Shown piece by piece: positions 25,905 to 36,701 of a stretch of DNA of 64,000 bases. The notes under the pieces are model-generated. The model searched no databases, was not told where the DNA came from, and was given only the letters and a program-made list of their open reading frames with translations. The stretch lies in NCBI GenBank assembly GCA_013398955.1, contig VWPU01011874.1:310001-374000 (forward strand), read 5' to 3'. The position numbers and the translations under genes were made by a program. Each line of letters starts with the position of its first letter. The first letter of the stretch is position 1. This DNA comes from Callaeas wilsoni. Lineage: Eukaryota > Chordata > Aves > Passeriformes > Callaeidae.

Positions 25905-27693
25905 ACTATCTTTTACTAGACACTGTTATTACATCTGAGATAAAACTAGTCTGATCACTCCTGGATCAGTTCAAAACCTGCAGCAGTTTTCAGCCCATTG
26001 TATGCTCAGTGTAAACATACTGAAAGGTGGAAGGCATAACAGCCTCAGTTATTCACTTTTAATCCACTGCTGGAAGTTTCATGGAGCCCTTAGGAAAGTC
26101 CTCAAGAAGGAACTCAGGCAAGAAATGAAGGACAGAAATATCCAGTTACCATGAAAGGAATATTTTTCATAAAAACATACTGCATCCCATACCTCTTCAT
26201 CCTTGAATGAGATCAGCAAAACAGCTTAGTTAATGAGCCTGGGAATTGTAATTCATAATCCCAATTTGTTCTGAAAATCACGGATTCAATAAAACACTGT
26301 TTTTATGACCCATCACAAGTTCCTCTATTTGTTGTCTTCTGACAATTCCTGTGTATTCCAGAAATGTAACTACCTTGATATTTTCCCCATATGCTTTAAA
26401 AATGTCACTTCTGCTACCTTAATTCTCTTTTAAAAACACATCCATGTGCATCTACTTATAAGCAAAGTACCTAAACCCACAATAAAAATAGAAAAAAATT
26501 GAAAATTTTTTGGCAGAGACATGTAGCCTAGAGGATATTTCCACTCACCCTTGAGTAGAAAACTGGAGCCTGGCCATCTGTATTTCTCTTTACATCATCT
26601 GTACAGATTAGATTTCCAGGGAAGTTTGGACTCCCAAACACATGTCAATATCTATATATAAAATCTTAAGTGTGGTAATCCTAATCTCAAAAGTGATCCT
26701 ATGCTTGAGACTTGTTTTACTCTGATAAAGCCAACTAGTACCATTTGAAATGTCCTTGTATATCATAGGCATCTGCATTGAACTCAGATAACCAAGAGAT
26801 ATTTTCAGTCTTCAGCAGTAAGCCCAGAAAGAATACTTTTCCAGCACCTAAATTAAATTGAATTCTTATATTTAGGAAACTGACTCATGCCCAGTCTGTT
26901 TACTTAATATGAAACTTTAATTTTAACTCATAAATGAAAAATTCAAATGCAAAAGAATCCTGGTGTAGCTGCTGCTTAACACAGTGAATATCCTTATTTG
27001 TTCAATTTATCTCATTCCTGCTGAAGATATTCTTCAGGACAGACATGTCCTTGCATTATGGTTCAAGTACTACTAACCTATGAAATGGCTAAACAGTAGA
27101 GGAAAACAAAAGGAATCTTGGATAGTTGTGACATTTGGGTGAAAGCTAAGGGAGGAAGCTACTAATTTCTCTTTATATGAAGCACCGTGAGAGATTATTA
27201 TAATATGGATTAAATTCTTTTTTTACCTTTGGTCATGCTGTAGAATGGTGGGGAAAATATGTGGGAAAAAGGTGTGTCTTTCCCTTCAGAGGGTCATACA
27301 CTTTTAACACAAACCCTCATGGGTCCAGAAAGTGAAATTTGCAATGTGCCCTCTGAAAAGTTTACATACTATTATGCAAAATGTACGGCAGTTATTCCTG
27401 ATTATGCATATTAAGAAATCATCACGTCTGTTTGTCAGTCTAGAATTATGTTCAGAGATATAACACAAAAGAATAATATTCTTCCAGGAAATTCTAAACC
27501 TCTGTGGTGTGGGATCACAATTATCCTTGGCATTATAAGAAAAATCCTCACAGTCTTAATTTTTCAATAACTGAGGCTTTTTTTCCTGCTGCCTCACCCC
27601 CTTTTTTCTTTGTTTTTGCTTTATTTGTTAGTTGATGCTTCTTAACCTTGATCAGTTTAAAAAGAACAGTTTGGTATATTTATTCAGTGGATT

Positions 27694-27725
27694 CTTTTAT
27701 AGATCCTTTTATAGATCTTTTATAG
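27694..27725. repeat. 12-bp minisatellite, about 2.6 copies
   Basis: The unit cttttatagatc occurs at 27694-27705 and 27706-27717, followed by a partial ttttatag copy. Confidence 0.8.
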
Positions 27726-29364
27726 TCAGCAATTCTGTGAGACCTTACCAAGAAGAAAAGAGCAAAGAAATATAAGTTCTTATAATTAGCAACATATAAA
27801 AGAAATTATAATGGGTGTACATAAGGTGAGAATGCAAATCTTCCCTACATCTTTGTAGATGAAGGCATTGGGAATCAGCAGTTAATCCATGGAGATTTTA
27901 CTAATGAGCCAACAGGACTATAACAATTCAGCAGATATTTAATAAATACTTAAAATATGTTTATACATCTGTTGCTTTCTCTTTTGTGAGTTGTAATTAA
28001 AACAGCAATTGTATCTCTCTTGGGTAGAATTGTTTTGAAGGCAACACATGCACTGAGAAAGATGGAAGAGAATGAATTGCTGGGTTTAGAAGATTTGCAC
28101 TCTAGGTGGGTCTCACACTGGCTTTGCTGTAGTTTGGAGAGTTTTATTCTTTCTTGCCTCAGTTACTTTTGCTCAATTATCTTAACCTGCTGTCACCAAT
28201 TTGTAAGCCATTAGTCATGGACTTTTTTTTTCAGTCATTTTATTTTTTCTATTTTTTAGAAAAGTAAATAAAACAGTCTAGAAACATCGGAACAGAATGC
28301 TTCACTAAGAGTTAAATAGCTAGAGAAAAGCAAAATATAACAGTGCCACATCAAGAAAAACAGGTACTCTTTAATACATAAAGAATGGAAAACTGAAAAA
28401 TTTAATCATTACCTTTCTTCAAGACTTTAAATGCAGTGCTTATATTTGTAGTTCTCCTAGCACTTTCAAAGCAAGAACTTCAGCAAAAGCACATGTTTTA
28501 CCAGAGGACGTTTTCATCAATGGTTATTTCTTATCACATTGTAGTTCTTTAAAGAGCTTTTATATTCCATGTATCAAGAATTGTCAGTATAGAAAGTGAT
28601 ATTTAGAACTGCATGAAGTTTATCTCCTCAGCCACTGTCTCTGCAAATTTGTCCTCAGTTTGATTCAGAACACACAATTTGAAATTATCATCCAAAAAAT
28701 GTATCTCAAATATAACATCAGCTGACAGTTATATTTAAACCAGAAAATACATTAGATCAGAAACCTCTCTTTTAGCATTTGCCAAGATAATTGTCATAAA
28801 AGTGCTTCCTTCTGCATATCTCTACCAAGAACTTCATGTGTTATTTCTTTCAAGAATACTCCAATTTAAAGTTAGTGACTTTAGTGATACTAAATTTTAC
28901 CTAGAATTCTTTTTTTGTTTTGTTTTTGTTTTGTTTTGTTTAATAGCTAGCTTGTCTAGCATGGCTACCATTCTCTTGCAGGTAGATGTGATTTTGCTCT
29001 GCTACTGAGGAGTAGAAACCTTTTTCAGCAGTGGTATTGTCACAAAATCTTCTGGACTCATTGCAACTTCTATATTAATCTTTTTCCTAATAAAGTTATC
29101 TGACCATCATAATTTTTACCTCAAGGTCTGAGCTGAAGGAAAAAATAATTTAGGACATACTTACTGGGGAAAGATCCTTTATTTTTTTCACATATTTGTG
29201 GGGCCTTTAGATTATTTTATTTTCACCCTTGGAGTATTTACATATCCTAACTGGAAGCTAAAAAGTTTGGTTTTCAATGATCTACTCCATCAAGAAACTG
29301 ATATTCAGAATTTAGCATTTATATGGGAATATATATTTCATAATCTTATAATTATGAAATGGCT

Positions 29365-29394
29365 GAAGGGATTTTCTTCGAAGGGATTTTCTTC
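29365..29394. repeat. 15-bp direct tandem duplication
   Basis: gaagggattttcttc occurs twice without gap or mismatch at 29365-29379 and 29380-29394. Confidence 0.85.
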
Positions 29395-30589
29395 TAAGGT
29401 TCCAGAAACATTTGCTTTAGGAAGGAAGTCAAGCATGAACAGAAATAAACTTTAAGAAGTTTGTTTTATTAAGTCCAAAAAAAGTTCAATAAGGAAGGAG
29501 GTCTATTATATGGCAAATTTGAATTTAGATTTTATTGCTATTGAAAGCTGTCATTTTAAAAAGAAATGTAAATTTCATTCCCAGGAAAGAACTAACTTCT
29601 ACGTTTAACCTCTATTTTTAATGAGAACCCATTTCCCATAAATAGCAACAATTATCTCTCAATAACTGTCTTCCACCTTGATTCTGAAAACGACAGCAGA
29701 TTTTATGTGCATACAATATCTATATATATATTATTTAGGCATAATTCATGCTAAAATGTTTCAGTTCCAATAAATCTGAAATGTAGGTTAAAATACAGCT
29801 TTAATCTGAAAAATGACTGCATAGATTGATGGTTAAATTGACTAATAGTAGAACAAAATGACAGATGATTTATCATAATAAATGCACATAAAGGATTCAA
29901 AATAAAGATAATGCAGCATAATGAGACAGACAAAAAAGGATTATGATGGAGAAGGAAATAATAGGTAATATATTTAGTCTTAATTTCTCTGTTCTGCTCA
30001 GCCTCTCATGCAAGGAAAACCGAATTTGCACTGTAAACCATCCAACTTACAACTTTTTGTTTCCAATTTAAGAATATGAAGCATTATCTGCATATAAATG
30101 CAACAAATCTGCATAAACTCACCCATCAACAGATACCCTTTAATGCAATAAGGATTTTCCTTCATGTCTTTTCAAGACTTTTCCATTTACCAGGACAGTG
30201 AAATTGTTAATATGTACCTGTCTATTTGCTGCTCATGCAATGAGGTAATGCTTTTTCCTCTGCAGTGAAGTGTTCATTACTTCAGAAAGAAGCATCGAGA
30301 GTTTCATGAGATCCCTATTGGAACCACTTGTTCCCTCTCCACATGTTATGAACAGCTGTCTAATTTGGAGTCTGGCTTTCAAAAAGTTCATATCATGTGC
30401 AGTAACGAAGAAAAAAAAAATAGTAACTTTTGCTATGCTGTGTGATGTTGGTAATGAATAATTTATTTTTTTTTCACAGTTCTTGATTTTCAGTGTACTG
30501 TTGTTCACTGCTTGTTCTGCACTTTGCCAAACCTGTGCTATATTCTGCTCTTACAGTATTTTCACATGGATCCAGACTCCTCAGTTACA

Positions 30590-30700
30590 CTTGCCAAAAG
30601 TCCCTCTTCAGCTTTCTTGCAGGCTCTCTTTAGGTACTGGGAGTCTGCAATTGGGTCACCTCGAAGGCTTCTTGTACATAATTTTTCATGACTCTTATGA
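30590..30700 (-). mobile_element. Short decayed CR1 fragment
   Basis: The stretch 'ctctttaggtactggga' followed by a spacer and 'cacctcgaaggcttctt' parallels 'ccctttaggtactggaag' and 'ccccagagccttctcttc' in the better-preserved minus-strand CR1 at 39963-40368. Flanking sequence is too diverged to set the limits. Confidence 0.55.
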
Positions 30701-31469
30701 TCATTACTTTTTCCAGTTTTTCTGCTACATCTAGGAAAGTGCTGTAATGCTTTTCTGTGTGTGATTTACACACCAAAAAATTATTTCAGTTTTCTGTATT
30801 TTGTCTTCTGTCACATATTTATTTTGTTTTATTGCTGAATCAGAATTATCTTCATTCTTTCTTATCTGATTTTAACACTTATATTTTACTTAAGGAATAA
30901 AATCATTTCATAAAATCATTAATCTGGTTTTCTAATGCAAAGGTTTTTCAATCCTTCTGTCCTCTAATGCATTTAAATGTATCTGTTTCTTTCATTACTT
31001 TTAAATCTGATTTTTTTTGGTTTTGTTGTGGGTTTGGTTTTGGGTTTTTGTTGTTTCAGGGTTTTTTTCCCAGCTGTATTCAACAGAAGATCTAAAATAC
31101 AAACTAGGATCCTGTGTTATGTCAATTGAGGAAAAGGACATAGTGGTAGCTCATATCTTGTCTGACATGAGTTTGCAATTAGGATGTCTAGATGCAGACA
31201 CTTACATATGTAAATCTTCATATATTCTAAATGTATTGTCATAATCCAAGGAAACATACTCCATACATTAAATTATACATAAAAAACAATACACTTATTC
31301 CCAAGTTAGACACCTAAAGTACAGGCAATAAGCTCAGTTTCTGTCCTTATCTTGAACTGAATCCTGTCTCTGAGAATCCAGTTATAAGTGTTGAAGCAAA
31401 ATGAAATTTCATTGCTGCTCAAAGTCGACTACAAGACAAAATCCATTCAGAAAAAAGATTGAATTAATT
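30701..31469. other. Non-coding stretch with a short G/T-rich run
   Basis: No gene was seen. A run of G and T at about 31011-31070 on the plus strand resembles, on a smaller scale, the tract at 36358. Confidence 0.6.
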
Positions 31470-31790
31470 TTATGCTCCAGGAGCACTGCTGATAACTTCC
31501 TGACATGGGTGACCAAGGAGTAAAGAATACAAAATGCTCCACTGGACCTGATACTTACAAACAAGGAAGAACTGGACTTAGATGTGAAATCTGGGAGCAG
31601 TCTTGGCTGCAGAGACTGTGAGATAGTGGATTTTAGGGATAAAAGCAGCAAATAGAAAGATCACAGCCTTGGATTTAAGGGAAGCATAATTTGCCCCATT
31701 CAGGACTCTACTTCCAATAATCCCATGGGAGATGATCCTGGAAAGCTGTCTGACTTTCAAAGTTCACTTGCTCCAAACAATAGCATCCCA
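31470..31790 (+). mobile_element. CR1 LINE, endonuclease-side piece
   Basis: Blocks match the CR1 sense strand upstream of the reverse transcriptase: 'gctgataacttcctgaca', 'acaaacaaggaaga', 'gatgtgaaatctgggagcag', 'cttggctgcagagactgtg', 'gagatagtgga' and 'ttcaaagttcacttgctcc'. It breaks at about 31790, where LTR sequence starts, and resumes with a non-adjacent part of CR1 at about 32600. No open frame survives. Confidence 0.8.
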
Positions 31791-32591
31791 GCTCTACCTC
31801 CTACCACAGCAGCACAAGGAGACAGGAAATGGGGGTTATGGTCAGTTCATTACCCACCGTTTCTCCACAGCTCAGGGACAGGAGTTGTTCCCCTATTGCA
31901 CCATGGGGTCCCTCCCACAGGAGACAGTTCTCTGTGAACTTTTCCAACATGAGAACAATAGTTCCCTGCAAACTGCCGCAGCAGGAGTCCATCCCATGGG
32001 CAACTGTACTCCTCAAACCCCTGCGATGTGGGCCACTCTTCCACGGGGTGCAGTGCTTCAAGGACAGGCTGCTCCAGAGTGAGGTCCTCTCTCCATAGGC
32101 CTCCTGGGGGGTCAGAGCCTCTCTAAGACCTCCATCTGCTCTGGCATGGTGCTCTCCACAGGCTGCAGGTGGATCCCTGCATCCCCATGGACCTACATGG
32201 GCTGCAGCACAGTTGCTTCACCATGGTCTGCACCAAGGGCTGCAGGGGCATCTCTGCTCCGGTGCCAGGAGCACCTCCTCCCTCTCCTTCGCCACTGACC
32301 TTGGTGTCTGCAGAGTAGTTCTACTCACAAGTTCTCACTCCACTCTTCTCTGGCCACAGTTACAATTGCAATTTTTTTTTCTTTCTTTCTTCTTAAATCT
32401 GTTATTACAGAGACATTACCACCATTTCTAAGCGGCCTAGCCTTGACCAGCAGCATGCCCATCTTTGGATCTGCCAGGGATTGTCTCTGCCAGACATGGA
32501 GGAAGCTTCCAGCAGCTTCTCACAGAAGCCACCCGTCTAGCCCCTCTAGTCCCCCCTACTACCAAACACCAGGCCATGCAGACCCAGTACT
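31791..32591 (-). mobile_element. ERVL-type LTR fragment, minus strand, in a CR1
   Basis: It reads as the reverse complement of the LTR family at 18830-19773. On the plus strand it has 'atgggggttatggtcag', repeated motifs of 'gtccctcccac' and 'ctgctccag' type, 'cactgaccttggtgtctgca', 'gttattacagagacattacc' and 'agcttctcacagaagccac', ending near 'accaaacaccagg'. The part of the LTR equivalent to 19520-19773, including the polyadenylation region, is missing at the left edge. Overlapping short frames on both strands here are composition artefacts. Confidence 0.85.
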
Positions 32592-32599
32592 GATTCTGT

Positions 32600-32735
32600 G
32601 AAGTAGCTAGCTCATCAGAGGAGGAACGTGCAATGTTTATCCCAACTTCAGCAAGGCTTTACACAACATCTATCATATCATTCTCATAGATTAATAGATG
32701 AAATATGGGTTAAATAAGTGATTGTTTTGAATGTA
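32600..32735 (+). mobile_element. CR1 LINE, reverse-transcriptase-side piece
   Basis: 'acttcagcaaggcttta', 'acatctatcatatcattctc' and 'gatgaaatatgggtt' correspond to the conserved CR1 reverse-transcriptase segment around the DFSKAFD motif, with mutations (the motif reads approximately as NFSKAL). It lies in the same orientation as the piece at 31470-31790. Several hundred bp of CR1 between the two are absent. Confidence 0.75.
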
Positions 32736-35700
32736 CATTTCCTTTGTTATGTTGTAAAATATTTGGAGAGAAAACGCTTTTTACTGTTTATCTTCATGAT
32801 GTACCAGTTTCTCCTGAGGGAGCTCAAAGTACCTCAGTTACAACAAAATTATGTATGAAATTTGTCATACATGGCAAATACTCTAAGTGACAGTCAACTC
32901 ATATATATTTTCTCTCATCCAGACTCACTAATACCATGTAGCACCTTCAACTGTGTGCCAGTTTGGACATAAATCGAAAAAAACCCAAATTATGCTCAAA
33001 CAACATTGTTGCCACATTCCTTCCATTCTCATATATCCATGTCTCGATTTTTTTTCTACTTGCATGATGAATTTTCCCTCTGAGTTTTATTAGTTTTAAT
33101 ATTAATTTCATTGTGAACATTGTCATGTTACCTCCCACAGGCCTTTTAATAGTTGCTGTTACATGAAGAGAATGTTTTTTATTGTATTTAGCGATTCTGA
33201 GTTCTAGACTTCTAAAAGAAACTAGTCTCATGCCAGGAGATGAGCCTATTTTGTTTTCGGCAAATGCCAAACCCTTTCAGTGAGAGACTGTTATATCAGA
33301 CTTCTCAGGAAGAAAGAAGGAAAGAAATTAGTGTGTGTCTGAATCTGAGATGAAAATTAGCTATTTTGAAAAACAAATCTCTGATAAATACAACAAAGAT
33401 TTATGACCAAAATTGCAGCCAGCACAGATGGTATTTGATAACACTATCTCAAGGGGAAAAGTAGTATTTTTTTATGTTAAAAATCAACTGTATAGGTTTG
33501 GGATTATTTGGCAGAATGTAACACTCCTCTGTGTATGCAATCAGTGCATCTGCAAAGTGACAGTTAGATCCTGTTGGCAATCTGGGAGATATTTCAAGCA
33601 TGTACTGTCTTTTCAGAACAATTGCAGTCACTTTTCTTAACAAAGCAGGTTAAAGAGCTGTGTGTAAATACTGAAAGACAGCAGTTTCTGATCTCAAGCA
33701 AGTTATTTGAATCCTGGGTCTGACAGCTTCTGTGTCAATTTTCATGTATATATGATTATAAGGGGGGCGAGGACAGAAAAAAACCAAAAATCTTGATTCC
33801 ACAAATGCTGGTTACAGCAATATGATCTGCTTCTTTCACTCTCTTTCCTCCTCTCCCCTTACTGTCCTTCCTTCCAGTAAGAGTTTTTGCAGAGCATTCT
33901 TTCATTGTGCAATTTTAAGGTATCCTGGTTACTTAGGATAATAAATGTCTGGTCAGGTAAATTTACTTTCTTACCTAAAGAACAATCTAAACATAAAAAA
34001 AGAATCTTACATGGACAGTACAGAAGTTGAGAATGTTACTTCATGAAAAATCCTTGCTTTTCTAATTCAGAGTGTAGTTTCAAATATGAAATCAATAGAA
34101 AACCTTCTTAGGTTCACATCTCTCTATATAAATTAGAGCTGGAGTGTGGGTGGTGTTCTAGACGTTTCCCACATCTCAGTTAGGTACCAAAGAGGAGATG
34201 TAACATACAACTTCTTTCCTTGCCTAGCCCTTCCCTTATTTGAACACAGAACTGACATAAACTTAATTAATGTCCATGTGATCTATATCTTCATGCTTCA
34301 GTGAAAAAAAATTGATTGTATTTTTTCTGCCTACAGTTAGGACTAAAATCAAGGAGGGATTTTCTCTTTCACGATTAAAAATGTTTACATTGTACTGTTT
34401 GACTCATAACTATTTTTGTTTGTATCACCTTATTTAGAACTAACAAAAGACAGTTAAACATGGACATAACTCAATCTTTTTTTAATTTTTTTTTTAATCA
34501 GTAATGTTCTCTTTTATATCACCATTTTAGCTTCCAATTATGTTTTGATGTGGGAAATTAAATTTTGGGATCTTTCCTGTGTTCAGATCAGATCTACCTG
34601 CAATTTCATGTTCTATATTTCCTACTTTTTGAATTAAGTAGGAATCTTTGGGAAACTGATAGACAGTAAAATGGAAAACATCCAGGCACCTTTATTTTAA
34701 ATTTTTTAGATCTTGTTCTTGTCCTCAAAAAGGTATGGAAGTATGGAAAGGTATGGTATCAGAAGTATGGAAAGGCGTTCAGATCAGAAGAAAATTAAAT
34801 TAACTGGACATCTGAAACCTAGAAAGGAGAAGGCAATCTGCTTAGCATCTATAACACAGATTGCACACAAAAGTTGGAAGAGGATTTCTCTGTCTTAAAA
34901 CAGGTCATGATGCATCAAATTAAACTTGTTCAGTAATGGTAATAGCCTTTAGAGTTTTACCTTTATCAAGTGGTAATTAAATTCTTGATTTTTAACAATT
35001 CTCATGACAGTTCATATATTTCCTATATTCATCTGCATTTTAATGCAATAAGACTCTGGCAAAGACACTTTAATATAAATTGTATGTTTTTTCACACTGG
35101 ATGTTACTAACTCCTACTAATTCCCTACTGAATGGGACTAATTGTTTACACATCTATGAAGACAAACATGAGTACTTTGCTACACCAAAATCCTCACTGA
35201 CATGCTAAAATGAACCCATGCTTAGCTAAATCATGTATTCTAGAATAAAAAAAAAATTGAAACAGAAGGCTAACAAAGTGATATATTACTTATATTGCAT
35301 ATTATATACTGATATCAGATTAAGGAAAACAAAAGAGGATTTTTTTTTTCTATAATCCAGGTTTTGGTCCATTCTGTTTAAACATAATAAAATTTCTCAT
35401 AATGCATCACTGCAGTTTGAGTTAAAATCTGTGGGAAATCAGATTTATAGCGACATTCTATGGCTAAACTTTTTTGTCTTTGTTTGAGAGTTTCAAGTAA
35501 AACTATCAGGAATTTCCCACAGTGTTACCACAAGTTAATTATCTAAATGTTTCAAAAGTCTCCCTACAGTACTATTATGAAAAGAATTCAAAATAGTTTA
35601 ACTTTTTCTTTTTTTAAGAGACGTTTTAAAACAACATATATCTTTTTGCCTGTGTGAAAGACACTGAAACCTCAATATTCTTCATGTTCAGTCAATTTCA

Positions 35701-36357
35701 ATCCAATTTCAGATAAAAGTGGGCAAAAATGTTATTCAATAATAGAAAACTCTTCTGATTCTTACTTGAATATCTTTATTATGCAATTTATTAATTTTAG
35801 GTAATTTTCGCACCGTCAGTATGACTAGATAATGAATCTTAACCATAATAACCAGTCTGTGAAGAATATATATACGAGATAGAAAAATATAGTTATTTTT
35901 CTGATGAAGCTGCTGTCATGGTGAGTTGCCATATTGTTTGTTGTGACAGAGTTTAAGAACTGCATGAAAACTCTTTACAAGTTAATGGGAGCAGATCCAG
36001 TATTAGTGTGGTACTAAATCTTTCGTAAAGTAGGACTTATAGTGAGTTACAAATTGGAGATTTTTACATATAAACAGAAAAAAAAAATAAGAGGAAGGAG
36101 AAAAGGCAAGCAAGAGTGAAATCATATTTTCCTTCTTGGATTTCCTTCTTGGTTAGAGACTGGATAACTGACATTTAATGGTTTTGCTAATGAAGACAAA
36201 CAAAGTGCTAGAAATCAAACACAAGGACTCATAGGATTTTCCACATCTGAACTGCAAAGATTTAGACTATTTATCTCCTGATTTCAACAGTACAGCCAAC
36301 CTAAACTGGTCCATCAGTCTGAATACTAGCCATTTCATCGCCTAGTTGTTCAGGATA
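32736..36357. other. AT-rich non-coding stretch, no gene seen
   Basis: No recognisable gene or transposon. The 107-codon minus-strand frame at 32947-33270 has no recognisable domain and low-complexity basic composition. Poly-T or poly-A runs lie near 34480-34495, 35250-35262 and 36079-36091. Confidence 0.65.
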
Positions 36358-36547
36358 GGTGGGGGGTTTTTTGTTTGGTTGGTTTTGGGTTTGTTTATTT
36401 TTGTTTGTTTGTTTTGGGTTTTGGCTTTGGGGTTTTTGTCTGGGGCTTTTTTGTTGTTTTTGGGGGGGGGGTGTTGTGGGGTTTTTTTGGTTGGGGGTTT
36501 TTTTTGTTTGCTTTGGGGTTTTTTTGGTTTTTTTTGTTGATGGTGGT
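36358..36547 (+). repeat. 190-bp G/T-only tract with many G-runs
   Basis: The plus strand is almost entirely G and T, with only a few A or C. It has numerous runs of three or more G, including a run of ten at 36462-36471. The tract has high G-quadruplex potential and extreme strand asymmetry. Frames through it give only G/F/W/V/L-rich low-complexity peptides and are not genes. It ends about 90 bp before a CR1 3' tail. Confidence 0.85.
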
Positions 36548-36637
36548 TAGTTTGAGTTTGTTTAAATGAAACGTACTCTTTTGACTTGTAAATAGAAGAA
36601 TTCTTTCTGTTTATTAGGATTATACAGCACAGAGCAA

Positions 36638-36701
36638 GGCATCCTAGATGAGCTTTAGGGTTCATTCCAACCCAAACAAATCTATGATTCTATGATTCTA
36701 C
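36638..36701 (+). mobile_element. CR1 LINE 3' end, very short
   Basis: 'atcctagatgagcttta', then 'ttccaacccaaa' and the octamer tail 'tctatgattctatgattcta' are the CR1 3' terminus. Only about 65 bp remain, an extreme 5' truncation typical of the family. Confidence 0.8.

Larger units (their letters stand above)
25905..30589. other. AT-rich non-coding stretch, no gene seen
   Basis: No recognisable gene or confident transposon. It contains two small direct tandem repeats listed separately (27694-27725, 29365-29394) and a T/G homopolymer-like run at about 28912-28942. Confidence 0.65.

Noticed and set aside
31725..32431. Overlapping 60-116-codon frames on both strands.
   Set aside because: They fall almost entirely inside the minus-strand ERVL-type LTR, and the leftmost begin in the adjoining CR1; same composition effect.
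32947..33270. 107-codon minus-strand basic open frame.
   Set aside because: No domain or family is recognised; the length is within reach of chance over 64 kb and six frames.
36342..36665. Frames of 60-107 codons, rich in G/F/W/V on the plus strand and K/P/Q/N on the minus strand.
   Set aside because: Low-complexity translation of the G/T tract.
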